Of a DNA stretch of 64,000 nt, positions 1 to 12,168 are shown piece by piece. The position numbers and the translations under genes were made by a program. The stretch lies in NCBI GenBank assembly GCA_910589415.1, contig OU342631.1, positions 17,050,001 to 17,114,000 on the forward strand, given 5' to 3'. Origin of the DNA: Malachius bipustulatus (taxonomy: Eukaryota > Arthropoda > Insecta > Coleoptera > Melyridae). Position 1 is the first letter of the stretch. Each line of letters opens with the position of its first letter. The notes under the pieces are model-generated. The model was given only the letters and a program-made list of their open reading frames with translations. It was not told where the DNA came from and did no database searches.

Positions 1-587
1 TTAAAATTAATTTTTTTTTAAGTTCTAGAAAACTATAGCTATCCCGTTGAACTATTAATTCATATAAGATTTTCAATTCAAAATTAACTATTAAATTCAG
101 CGCCTGCTATACCACACGTATTTGAGGAAAAAAATTAAAATAAAATAAAATTAAAATAAAATTAACTTTTTTATTTCCCGAAAAAACGATATCGAGTTTT
201 ATATCGTTGTATTTAGAAAAAAAAAGACATATCGAATGATGTCATAGCCAACTATGACTTACATTTAAAAAAAACACAAGTTTACGTCATAGCTCGAAAA
301 TGACACAACAAATAAAAAAAATTGTAACCCCGTTTTATTGTCTATGAAATCGTCTAAAAGGTTTTCCTTTACGATTTTTCTCTAATCCCAATAATAAGAC
401 TGCTACCTCGGTGTAAAGAAATCCGCGGAATTTACTTTTTGTTAAATATCTAGGAAGCCATGGAGATTTTCAAAAAAACAAAAGCTGTTTCGAATTAAGC
501 TCATAAAACTGCACTTCTTTCCCCATTTAACCGTTCCTCTAACTGCAGTAGTTTACGAGATCCCTGTACTAAACATTGAAAAAAACT
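1..587. other. AT-rich stretch without recognisable gene
   Basis: No coding potential or recognisable RNA was seen. The segment ends in CACCCTG directly against the TATA that precedes the next element. This is how the end of another CAGGGTG-type transposon would look, so the right part of this segment may be a relic of a second element. I did not find its other end. Confidence 0.4.
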
Positions 588-600
588 CACCCTGTATATA

Positions 601-1818
601 CAGGGTGTCCCATAATATGTGGGCAATCTCCCGGATTTGGGTGAATTTCGTAAAAATAAATGAAAAAATAGCTATAAAATTAATACCTCAGAGACACTCC
701 TACAAAGATATTAGCTGTTGAAGTTGAGAGTTGAAAATCAATTTTTTGCCATAACTTTTTTATTTCTTGACCGATTTTGATAATTTTTGATGTTATTTTG
801 TATTATTTTGAACTGTTTAAACACTGAGAAACACTGAATAGTGTTTCTCAATCTTTGGTAGCACATACATAGACCTCGGGATGGCATAACCCCCTCATTC
901 ACTTGAAAGAAAACAATAAAAATAATAATTTTACAGTTTTTTAAGGTTAATTTTCTTTTTATTTGACATTTTTTACATAAAAAATGTACCCTTATTTATT
1001 TCGATAGAGCGAACCGTTATCGAGATAAACGTCCTTCTAATAGGTGATGCGTCGCGGGAACTTTCTAAATTTCAAGTAAATTTTAACAAGATGGCTGACC
1101 TATGACAGTAAATTGAGCAGGAAACAAAACAATAACTTAATTAAATACACGTCAGTGTCAAAAGATTTCATTTCATGCAAATTCAATTCTAACTGATTTT
1201 CTGCGTATTCAGCGTTTTTGTTACTCATTTTAAAATCAGTTAGAATTGAATCTGCATGAAATGAAATCTTTGACACTATTTGACGTGTATTTAATTAAGT
1301 TTTTGTTTTGTTTCCTGCTCAATTTACTGTCAAAGGTCAGCCATCTTGTTAAAATTTACTTGAAATTTGAAAAGTTCCTGCGACGCATCACCTATTAGAA
1401 GGACGTTTATCTCGATAACGGTTCGCTCTATCAAAATAAAATAGGATACATTTTTTATGTAAAAAATATCAAAGAAAAGGAAAATTAACCTTAAAAAATT
1501 GTAAAATTATTATTTTAATTGTTTTCTTTCAAGTGAATGAGGGGGTTATGCCATCCCGAGGTCTATGTATGTGCTACCAAAGATTATGAAACACTATTCT
1601 AAACAGTCCCAAATAATACAAAATAAAACAAAAAATTATCAAAATCGGTCAAGAAATAAAAAAGTTATTGCAATAAATTGATTTTCAACCCTCAACTTCA
1701 ACAGCTAATATCTTTGTAGGGGTGTCTCTGAAGAATTAATTTTATAGCTATTTTTTCATTTATTTTTACGAAATTTACCCAAATCCGGGATATTGCCCAC
1801 ATATTATGGGACACCCTG
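601..1818. mobile_element. Foldback (long inverted repeat) element, TIR CAGGGTGTCCCATAATATG
   Basis: The left arm from 601 is repeated as its reverse complement up to 1818. Both arms carry the same landmarks in mirrored order: CAGGGTGTCCCATAATATG at the tip, CCGGATTTGGGT, a block around AGACCTCGGGATGGCATAACC, and TCAGTTAGAATTGAAT near the centre. The arms are about 600 bp with a loop of only about 30 bp near 1200-1230, so almost the whole element folds back. TATA flanks both ends (597-600 and 1819-1822), consistent with a TA or TATA target duplication. No transposase is encoded. Non-autonomous palindromic elements of this kind with CAGGGTG ends are common in insects; the superfamily is not certain. 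Confidence 0.85.
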
Positions 1819-1822
1819 TATA

Positions 1823-2108
1823 TAAACTTGTAAACTTGGGCGTAAAATTTGCATGAACTGATTTACAGTTCAGCAGATTGAAGAAATAGATATAAGTCAA
1901 AGTTTTTTGAGGACCTCTAGTGTTTCAAAAAAACAATTTTTGTTTATAACTTAAAAAAAAAATTATTTTCAAAACACTTTCTGCAATACATATATCCAAA
2001 TATGAATTTTATAATATAAAAATAGCAATAGGATTAATAAGTAAATTGCAGTTAAATAAACCAAGAAAAAAAAATTTAGGTCTAAGTTAGGAGTCGTGGG
2101 TTCTAGAA
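1823..2108. other. AT-rich spacer between two elements
   Basis: No ORF, RNA or repeat could be recognised here. The last eight bases are the left target-site copy of the hAT-type MITE that follows. Confidence 0.4.
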
Positions 2109-2579
2109 CAGGGATGGGCGTTTACGTGTAAAGAAATATTCTTTACACTTTACATGTAGAGAATTTGTAAACAATTGTAAACAATGTAAAGAAAGTAAAC
2201 AATGGTGTCAGCTGTTATTGATGAAGTTTGACTTAATGCACAAGACTAAGAAGATGGTTTAGTTTTATTAGTATGCAAATAATAGGCAAAGCAGAAGGAA
2301 GAAAAAGAAGTAAAAAGAGGTTCAGTAATCAAGCCAAATGCACCCAATTATTATAAACATGTGACCAGTAAATCGTTTTATAACTTTTATTAAAAAAAAT
2401 TAGTTGACGTGAATGACCAGTAGGTAATAAATTTTCAAATCTAAGAAGCTTTCAAAACCCTATTTCATAGTAAAATTAATTGTTTAGATTGTTTACTTTC
2501 TATACGTTTTCTACAATTGAATTGTTTACATGTAAAGAATTGAATTGTTTACATTTAATTGTTTACACTCCCATCCCTG
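2109..2579. mobile_element. hAT-type MITE with 8-bp target duplication
   Basis: The ends are inverted: CAGGGATGGG at 2109 and CCCATCCCTG ending at 2579. They are flanked by TTCTAGAA (2101-2108) and CTCTAGAA (2580-2587), which agree in 7 of 8 positions. That matches the nTnnnnAn target duplication typical of hAT transposons. Just inside both ends are several copies of GTTTACATGTAAAG-like words in both orientations, resembling subterminal transposase-binding repeats. The 471-bp element has no coding capacity and so depends on a transposase from elsewhere. The single mismatch in the duplication suggests an insertion that is not very old. Confidence 0.85.
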
Positions 2580-2587
2580 CTCTAGAA

Positions 2588-2985
2588 GACCATAGTTTTA
2601 TTTGAAATAAACCATCACCAGGACAGCTACATAGGTATACGTGTATGTCAAAGTATTTGGTGTCGAAAGGGAACCCTGTGATACTCCAAAGATAGAAAAG
2701 TTTTTTAGGCATGCCCAAATCATCGTTTAAGAGGTTATTAGAACCTGGGGGGATCTTAATTTTTCCTGGACAGTTTGCACCCTTATGGTGAGGTTTGTTC
2801 TGACAATCTTCGAATGTATAAGAAAAAGATTCTTTCCAAAAATGTATTCCAGTTTTCAATTTTGTTGGATCTCAACTATTTTTAATTTTAACATCGCCTC
2901 TGTCTACATAACTGAGCCTTCTGGAACGTCGGTTGTAAAGAAAAGTAAATAAGAGATGAATGACACATTGTATACAGTATTCCAT
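2588..2985. other. No recognisable gene
   Basis: A minus-strand ORF of 98 codons runs across the MITE boundary into this stretch. It has no recognisable domain and overlaps the transposon end, so it is treated as chance. Nothing else was recognised. Confidence 0.4.
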
Positions 2986-2987
2986 TC

Positions 2988-3058
2988 ATTCATGTTATGC
3001 TGTGAGTAGAGGTGGAAACCCGTTTCGTCCTAAATGGGGCTCATCAGTACAATGTATA
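2988..3058 (-). ncRNA. Hammerhead ribozyme-like motif, copy 1
   Basis: Read on the minus strand, the segment contains the hammerhead core: CUGAUGA (plus-strand 3041-3047), a short stem II with a CC/GG closing pair, then GAAAC (3022-3026). The core lies within 26 bases. The stem II layout, CUGAUGAG-CCC..AGGAC-GAAAC, matches natural type I hammerheads of retroelements and satellites. The upstream ATACATTGTA could supply a stem I strand. One mismatch (C against A) lies in stem II. The cleavage triplet and stem III could not be assigned with confidence, so self-cleavage is not shown. The motif is shared with a second copy near 15.1-15.2 kb, including flanks, which makes it a dispersed repeat and not chance. 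Confidence 0.55.
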
Positions 3059-6000
3059 TTATTAACACACAGCTTAATTTGATTACTTAACCATAGTAAG
3101 AGGATTAATTAAATTAAATGAAAATGAATAAAAATGGTTAGCTTTGCGCAAAAAAAAATAATAAAACTGTTACTAGTTGATATATGTTTATGGTAATCGC
3201 TTTACTTTTTGAAGATAAAGTGGTTCTTTCCGGGGTACCTAATTAGTCGGTTGTTCAGCAATACCATGCACATTTACAATATTTCATCAAGAGAATAAGG
3301 ACTGGTACCGGATAAAATAAATTTTCTTGATACCCTCCTAATAGTGAATTGAATAAAGAACATATCAAGTTCTGAGTGAGTTAGGGTACCTATCAGGGTA
3401 CCTATGCAACTTCAAAGAAACAATAAGGAGGAAATGACAATTAATTAAATTATTCCGCTATTTCGTGGCGTTCAAAATATTGTAGTAAACCGAGAACACG
3501 CCTGGAAGATACACCATCGCTGAACAATTACTATGAAACCCACTAGAATTTATAAGACAAAAGTAATCGTGCAAAATATTTTTACGATCCGGCGATGTCG
3601 AGCAAATTTTTTATTGCACAATCAAGCCACCAAAGATTATCCAATCCTATAACCGAGGTATCTTGCGGGAGTTTACAATTTTTCAATCCGGAGCAGTCTG
3701 TATAAAATATCACTTATCAGTAACTACCAACACTTTGCAAGGATTTAAAATTTAACCCCATAAAGAGAGCCTATTTGGCTCTGAGAATATCAACGATAAT
3801 ATAAACTCCAAGCTGTTTTAATTTCTTAAAGTGAGTGCGTCATTCTGTCATTTTTCCTCCTATTCCCATCTTCCTCTTTTTACCCACTTCCGGGCTTAAG
3901 GATTACAGTACGACCGAGTATTAACGAGTGAGGCTAGTCGCGAATATGTGAAGGTGAAGCCCGGAACCCGGAACGCGTCGTCTTTTTCGTTTCACTCTCG
4001 GAGTTGTACGGTAGTTTTACGATTCGGTTTATTTTATGTGCCGTTAGAGAGACGGCGCCAGTAACTTTAAATAGAAATAAAACTGAAAGTCCTTTTTCTG
4101 CCATAACGAAATTATTTAAGAAGTAATCTAATAAAGTTTTATATCTCTTACTGGAACGTATATGTTTGAGGATATGACGATGTCGATAATAATAATGTTT
4201 GTGTTTTCGTAAAGCAGAGTCGCCATTGAATAAAAATACAAATTCTACTTTTAAGAGTAGTAATGTACAATGTATTTACAACCTAAACGTCACTTAGAAC
4301 CTTGATTATAATGATATCTTGTCTAAATAATCTTTTTCGATAAATTATAATGAACCCAGAACTCATCCTTGAGGAACTCCAAGATCAATCGACGCAAAAT
4401 TTATCAGAATCTGAATCGTTTACGGGAAAATTTTTTTTTATTTCTTTAGTCCATGATTCATGATAGAAAAATAGATGAAGGTGTCATTGTTGAAAGCCTA
4501 AAGATGCTGCAACTTTTTTTGTGACCACAGTTTTGCTCTTGACCTTCCACTATTCCAATTTAGTCCTGAAGAGAGAGCTCCTCTCCCCAACTAATAAGAT
4601 AGACAGAGGTAGATTTGTTAGAACTGGTAATTTTTTTAACCATATCCATATCATCTAATGCTTACGATTAATTTCTGATGATGGAAGTGATGTTAAAAAC
4701 AAAGCAAAGTTGATGATGTTAGACAAAGGACGAAGGTTTAATTAAGTGTTGATGACAAATAATGAAATTTGTCCACAGTTTTTTTTCATCCAACTTATCC
4801 AGTTTATTCCTGACGGCATAGCTGCTATCACGTTTCATAAATTATTAAACAGAAATATTCCTTCACAAATACATTTACAATCAAAATAACAAGAGACATG
4901 ATTGGAGACCCTTAATAAACGTTCACTTACTAGTTTTGCAACAAGGGTTGCAACAGCAGTATTCGCGTCAATACTACATTGAACTGGTGTGACAATCCAC
5001 TTGTGCATTATGTATTGTAATTGTAGTGGACACACGTGTAATTTGAAGACAGCACAGTCGAGAGGACTAATTTAAATATCTTTTCGTGTTTTTAATTGGC
5101 CTCCTGATATGAAATAGTAATAATGGATACTTGCAGAGAGGTTATAGTATTCACAAGGGTTCCCGTGGCGAATATACGGGGGCTTTGTTGTACGAGTTGG
5201 TTGTGAATAAAACACGCAGGGAACTGACAGATGTTTAATTCCCGGTTTGTTTAATCCGGGACGTACTTCCAATCCAAGGAGACTAATCACTGCGAGGAGG
5301 GATGTTATATATTCTTTGGTTTTGCATTCATTACCACTGGTATAAATCATGGTGGAAAGTTGCTAGTTGAAAACTCTAATAATCTCACTTTACTGCCATA
5401 ATTTTATCAAAATAATTTGGTTGCAATAAAATAGGGATAGAGAAGCTATTATAAATAATTATTACGTCTCTTAGCTTCTAGCTTCTACGATGTTGCATTT
5501 TATGTCTACCTTTTTGTCTACTTTCTAGAAATAATACACTTTCACAAGATAATAATTTTTAACTGCTAAGCGAGTTGGTGTTTGGGTCTCATTTGATCAA
5601 GGATCCCAAACAAATATCATAATAATTATTGGAGTCTCTGATTTTGAAGATCTTGCATTTTTGATTTTAAATTGGAACGAGAAGAGGGTATTCATGGTGA
5701 AGAAAATGACGCCATTAAATTTGAATCGAAGCTTCACTTTTGCGATTGTGTGACGGAAGTTATAAAGTGAGAAAACTCAAAGTTTGAAAAAAGAGGAAGC
5801 ATGACAATGTCGCATCCTGGAAAACTCTCATAGATGATTCTAAGGACCCAAAATTTCGATTTAAATATGACTTTTCCCATTTTCGTAAAAAATGGCTATT
5901 TGGTTGCTCAGCCAATGTGATCGAATAAAGGCCTCTCCCTACTTAAGGGGTCACTGAATATGTCTCTTTCAAATCTTCGAGACATTTCTACATTCTACAT

Positions 6001-6932
6001 ACAGGAAATGTTCTGGAAATTCTGCACGAAGCACTTTGTCCTGAACCCTGTACATCTATTCATCTATATTCACACGCCGCTGTTTCTACCTCGTGATGTT
6101 GTTATTTTCCTTTTCTTTTTCTTAGTTTAAACGGTTATTATCCTCTGGATTCTTTTTATCTCTATTTACTTGTTCACCAAGTCCAAAAAAAACTCTATGA
6201 GACTTACTTCACGTATTTTCCTTCTCTGCAACTTCGCGTTTTTTCAAGAATTTATGGAAACTTTGGGCGACCACGCACCCAAAAGATATCGTCTTTACTT
6301 GCAAACTTTGCTACCTCTTTCCTTTGGTTTTCGTAACTTGCAAATATTTATTGAATTCGTCTCGGAGGTCTTTGTCCTCCTAACTTCTACATGTAGCGCA
6401 GGCTGATACATCGTGTTAAAAAACAAGCAACGTTGCCACTTCATGTCTTTATATTATTGAGGCGAAATTTTTTATTCCCAGGTTTAGTTGTTTTCATGTG
6501 CAGGTACTTATACGGGAGAATCAACAAGTTTTGGTATAGGCGAATCAAATGAACGAAAAGGGATCTTCATGTATAGTAGCTTATAATAAGATAGTAAGAA
6601 ATCACCGTAGACAAGGAAAAAGAGCGAGAGAGGACGCGTTAAAGCTCATTTATGAACCATGTATAGCAGAAAGTGTGTCGAAAAATCAACTATGCGCCGT
6701 TTTTTGGTGCCAAAAATTCGACAGTAATTTTTTCTTTATTAACATGAGATTTGTTCCAACACACGAGTCTGAACAGTTCAAAACTAGTAAAAATCATTTT
6801 TTGATTAATGAAGTTTCACTTTTGATTTTGAAAATTCCATTGACTGACTGTTTTTAGGTTTCTCACCGCGTTCAGAATCATGTGAAATTTAATTCCTTAT
6901 AGTTTTCTTCTTCGCCTCTATAAATATACAAA
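3059..6932. other. Gene-poor AT-rich region
   Basis: No ORF in this stretch has a recognisable domain. The region 3840-4030 is richer in GC and CpG and contains a perfect 10-bp inverted repeat, TTCCGGGCTT (3888-3897) and AAGCCCGGAA (3957-3966). Function is unknown. The plus ORFs at 6170-6406 and 6549-6857 have low-complexity compositions and no domain, and are not called. Confidence 0.4.
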
Positions 6933-7532
6933 AGAAACGCAACAATTTTATTAATTCTAAAATTTTGAATTTTGCAACGGGTCAGTAATGACAGGATCGT
7001 CTATTTTTTTTTTAATGGAACACACTGTATTGTGTATACCTAGTATTTCATTTTATATTGCCTGAGAAAATTCAATACCTATGAATAATTTTTACAGCAG
7101 TTGCAGTTCAAATTGATTAGTTTATGATATAAGTAAGAGCAAAAGACAATTTTCCATTTTGAAAAAAAAAGCTTACCTTGAAAACGGCTCAACATAGAGG
7201 AAATTATTTTTTCTCATGTGGCATTCTATTTTGCACTTGTGTCGATTTTATTATGATGAAAAATCTGATAATTTTCATCACCTTGTATTAACATTTCATT
7301 CGCACAACATGATAGTACATGAAAAGTTAAGATAAGGATATGTAAGCCATTTTTTTTTATCTTTAGCTGTTTTCGGTGAGCCGCTTTTTGCGATTGTTGT
7401 TAGTTTCTAGCTTATAAGCTACTCAATTTAAACTGAATTTTTCGAAACCATTTTATCCAACTTTCTCAGGCAATATGAAAATGCAAGAATATTAGGTATA
7501 CAGGGTAAAAAAAAAAGAATTGTTGCGTTTCT
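6933..7532. mobile_element. Foldback element with GAAACGCAACAATT outer and TTTCTCAGGCAATAT inner repeats
   Basis: The outer inverted repeat is AGAAACGCAACAATT (6933-6947) against AATTGTTGCGTTTCT (7518-7532). Inside it, ATATTGCCTGAGAAA on the left mirrors TTTCTCAGGCAATATG on the right, next to GTATACC and GGTATAC steps. The left arm holds about 80 bp not matched on the right, so it has suffered an insertion or the right arm a deletion. The central words, TACATGAAAAGTTAA and ATGTAAGCC, recur in the foldback element at 50.9-51.7 kb, so both belong to one family. No protein is encoded. Confidence 0.7.
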
Positions 7533-10500
7533 TCCCCTTACTGTTTATTTTGCATATTTACTGTATTTGATTGTATTTTTTGTGATATTCTTATTCTCTG
7601 GCAGCATTTTCATTAATTTCACTCAAAGCGTTACGACTCAACTCTTATAATAATACTACTTGCAAACTAATCCTAAAGAACTTCAACGTCCTCGATCAGT
7701 GTATGTAACATTAAAAGTTCAAGAAAGGTTACTATATTACGATAATGCACTTGTGCAGACAAACCAGGAAAATTACATTTAATACACAATAGAAGTATGT
7801 AGAGGAAACTCTAATTATTGAAACTTTAATCGATAAAACGTAGGTATATACTTATTTAATTATTTGTTTCAGGAGGAAAACTATGAGAGGTTCATAAGAA
7901 GTTCAGGAAGTTTTCCTAGGGAAAACTGTGAATTAATCATGCTCGATCTAGGTTGGTTCCAGCAGTTAATGTGAAAATTTTATTTTTCCTGTAGGTAATT
8001 TACAAAATTACGTCGTTTTTATTACCTGAACTGGGAAACTTTCGACTAGTTGTTATTTAGAAGGAAGAGTTGGGTAACTTTTATGGGAAGGAGCTACCTA
8101 AGGTTTAGAGATTAGCGAGTTTAATGAACTTTTCGTTTCGCATTAATATGCCAATTTTTATGTAAATAAGCTTCAATTATACGATATAGGCTAGCTCATA
8201 ATTGATTCATTAGGTACGGAATTAGACAATGTCGTTGACTTTAACAGACTTTAAAGAAGATGCGACATTTTTATGTATGTATACACAAGCTAAGCTGTAC
8301 CGTAACGTTTTTCAAAATTTGTAAGAGTAAAGTAGATTTATTTTGAATAATAAAAATAATAAAAAAAACAATAAATTCTGAACTTGTTATTGGATTGAAG
8401 AAAAACTTATACCGCTGAAGCGATTTTGATGAAATTTGGTATGATGTTATGGTTTTATGGGACAAAAAGTGCTGTACATACTAAAATTATTCATCACGTT
8501 GATCCATAAGCGTAGATCATGGGATGTCTAGGTTTTAATTACAATCAAAACCGTTTATTCTATAAATTCCAGATTTTTTTGTTTCCAGGAAATAAATTGA
8601 AAAAATTGGGGAAGAATATTTTTTTAGTTGCAAAATTGGATGAAATTCTTGTATAAGCTCACATTTCCCTGGCGCAAAAATGGTGATTCAAAACACAATA
8701 TTTACAGAAAACTGTTTCGAAAGGTAGATCGACAGGTATAGAATTGGTGAAGCTCGTCGATTTAGATTTCTATAGTTTAATTTTAGCTCTCAGAATTATT
8801 TTGTCAGTTCGAAATATAGGTTCAGAGAAGTGTATAAGTAACTACCTATGCCATAATTTCAACGATTAAAAAAATTGCATTAAGTTTATTCTAATAAAGT
8901 CAAATTTATATTCAGGATTTTTAGAGAAGGGCTGTTGAAGTAGAGCCAAAGCCAAAAGAATTTTATTGTGAATACAATCATTTTCTAATGTTCCCATTCC
9001 ATTTCTAAAAATGAAGTTTTACTGGAAGTCGATTTATTAGTACGCAGGCTCCCCAAATTCTAAAGACGTTGTTTGGTAAGCCTGTAAGCCATCAGCTGTC
9101 TCTGATAATTAGAAAATTAAGGAATTCTTCAATAATAATTAGAGGGTTATCGGTAAGAAATGTCTGGTTTTCGATAGTTTTATCTCCGAATGGTAATGTT
9201 TATTAGCTAACGGATCAAATAGGTGAAACTATGTGTGGAATGACTTAAAGTTTCATAAAATCCTTCCTAATGAAAGGTCGTATAATTGTTAGTGTCATTT
9301 CGGAACTCGTAAACAGAGAAGTAGATACAATGCCTCAGTCATCTTATCATCAGATTTACTGTGAGTTCTATCCGAGTAAATTTATCTCACTGAGTTGGAG
9401 CTTATATGAGAATGTTTAGAGGCCGTTTGATTTGTGGTATAATAAAATTAAATAAGACCTTGTGCTAGCTTTTATGGTTTCCCGGAGACGACTTTAATTA
9501 TAGACGACTTTTCGTTGCTTATTTGATACATTCCTTCTCACCAGAACCAGAATCAGCAGTCGAGCAATTTAGAATTAATTTTTGCCGGTACACTAATCCG
9601 GATTAATTAATTATTACGATGATTCTTGGCTTAACGAGGAAGAAGTGAACTACTCCCCTTTGATTTTAAAATCCATGAGTGAACTTTAGTGAGAGGAACT
9701 TCAAGAGACAGATGTGCTAGTGCTATAGGCTATAGGTGATACGGCTAAAGTTGTGTCTTATGTGTGTGGTAGTGGATAGACAAGACATGCAGAAGTCGAG
9801 TCGAAAATGTTTTGAATTATAAAAGAGGAACGACTTACTCAATTAAGTGTGTCACATAAACTGTAGAGGCAGCCGTAAAGGAAGTACAGTCACGGCTTAT
9901 TTAAAAGCCTAGAAATTATGATCCAAATTTAAACGAAAGTGTGAGTGGTGAAGCTCATGTCTATCTGTCTCCTCTCCTATTTAGTAGACTGTTAAAGTCA
10001 GGAATAGGTTTCGGTATATTTAAATGTTATGATCTTGAAACAAAGTCATAATTTTTATAGGTAAAGGTAATAAAGTGGATAATGTTTAGGTGTTTATGGC
10101 ATATGTGATGTGTGCGCTTTTAAAAGTTATGATTTTATTACTTATACAAAAATAAAAGTCTCCTGGAGTTTCTGGACTTTTTTTATATTAAAATCCTGGA
10201 TTACTAGGAGCTTTTACCTGAACCCTAAACCCTACAAAATACATCACGCCTTTCTTTTGAGATGAATACATATAATAATCATTACTCAAAAAAAATTGTC
10301 AAGAATTAAAACGTTATAAAAGCTACTTACTCCCTTTTACACAAATAAAATAAGCTTATTATTATACCATTAATTGCCCGCAAATACAGAATCCCTTATT
10401 TTGTGATGATAGTCGAGGGACTGTAGTCTTGGCTGTCTTACACTTGATGCACTTGACGCGCTGAGGCTTTGACTCATCGCTTCTCACGTCGTGTCTAGAT

Positions 10501-12168
10501 TTAAATGATATTTCTTTTGCGTAGTATAGTTCGTGCTTTAATACGTTCAATCTTTTTGTATCAAACATTCTCGTAGGGTTTTGAGTGGCATATTTTGTTG
10601 TAATATTGAAGAAATAATTGAAATTCGTTCCAGGTGATTACCTACCTACGTTACTATGACTTCTCAGTCGCTGCATGGATGATACCGATTATTTCAGATC
10701 AGTTGTCGCTTCAATAAATTGAAGTTTGGAGGATTTCTCCTCCACAAAAAATGTTATATCTTAGAAAAGGGAGGTAATAAGTAAGTTATTTAATTTACCA
10801 GTATCACTGACAATCTGTGTCTCTATTAAATTTGTTTTATCGATTTTTGTATGTTCTGCTGCAGTTGATTTTTTTTTCCAATCGACTAAACTCAGCTTTG
10901 TAAGATAACTATAATAATCTTCTTGACATGCCTCAACTGCAACTTCTTTATTTCGAGATGAAGAGATGTTTACAGTCTACACCATTTAAAGAAATTATTA
11001 TAAGTCACTCGATTTCAGTAGTGAAAATGTTCATCCCAGCAGTGTCTCTATACAAGCATACTCCCCAAGCGATTCAAGAATTCAGTAGAAGATGACGTCG
11101 CACTAATTGAAGCTATTCTTTCGAACTCCTTTTGTGAACAACCTCACAGGATCGCTGTCCGCTAATCTAAAGGTGTGTTCCAGGACTGCATTTTAATTTA
11201 AAAATGAATTTCTGAGTAAACACTTCCTGGCAGATTCGTCTAGTTTTGTCGAATGAACCCCTACCGTGACTTCTGTTAGTGAAAGACTAATCTCCGACCG
11301 GAAATTCAAGTTTCTTTGATCAGCTATAGGTATGTAATGGGTATAAAGGCATATTTACGCAAAAATTAGAAATTCTAATAGCAAAATATAAAAACACTGC
11401 AGGTCAATTAAATTTCCATTTCATCCTAGTTATATTTAGATTCTCGTACAAAGCTAATACAAGGGGTGTTAAATTGACCGATTGTGATTAAAATAAAACC
11501 CTCTAACCTTTGACTCGTTTTCATTTTAAGTTCCCTCATAACTGGATTAAAAAGTCAATTAAAACGGTGTTGGTTTTATGCAGTTTTCAGGCTTTTATTA
11601 CAAACTTAGAACTTATTTTAATTAAACTTAACAGTAGAGGAACGGCGATAAAAAATGAAACTAAAAGGAATAAAAGCGAGAGATAATTAAAAAATATTAA
11701 GTTGGAAATGCGGCTCTGAATAGTTAGTCGACCGGTATTTGTGGAAAACTCTAATTTTTTTTTTAATTCCCAGAGATTGAATCTTAGTCAAAGTTTCCCG
11801 GTAAAGAATCGAAGAGTAAGCTCCGGAGTGAGCGCTTGTGGAAGGATGGAAAGATCGGCTTAACGTCAATTGTGCAAGTTAATGCCGCACTCTGGTGCTG
11901 AAAGGATTCAAGTAGAATTTGTCCTGGTATACTTTATCCCCAATGCGCAGGCATTGCTGCTTGAAAACGTCACAAAATCAACGTCTCCCAATCCAATACT
12001 CAAACAATTCTCTTTCTATCTTGAGTTAGAAGTATGTACCTACCTACTACTCACTGGGTGATATTGACATTTCTTTACAACTAGGGCGACTACGCTGCTT
12101 TTTTACGTTTTAATCTTAACATACGAAACTTGTCCTAAAGTACTCAGTTTTTTCGATCATTTTGAGAA
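7533..12168. other. Long AT-rich region without recognisable gene
   Basis: I see only short chance ORFs. One minus-strand frame (10362-10568) has a CxxC and a CxC group, but no recognisable domain or splice context. No RNA gene or element ends were recognised. Confidence 0.4.

Noticed and set aside
6549..6857. 102-codon ORF
   Set aside because: No recognisable domain, AT-driven composition and no splice context.
10362..10568. Zinc-binding protein fragment (CxxC and CxC)
   Set aside because: Spacing fits no family I can recognise, no catalytic block of a transposase is nearby, and the frame is short.
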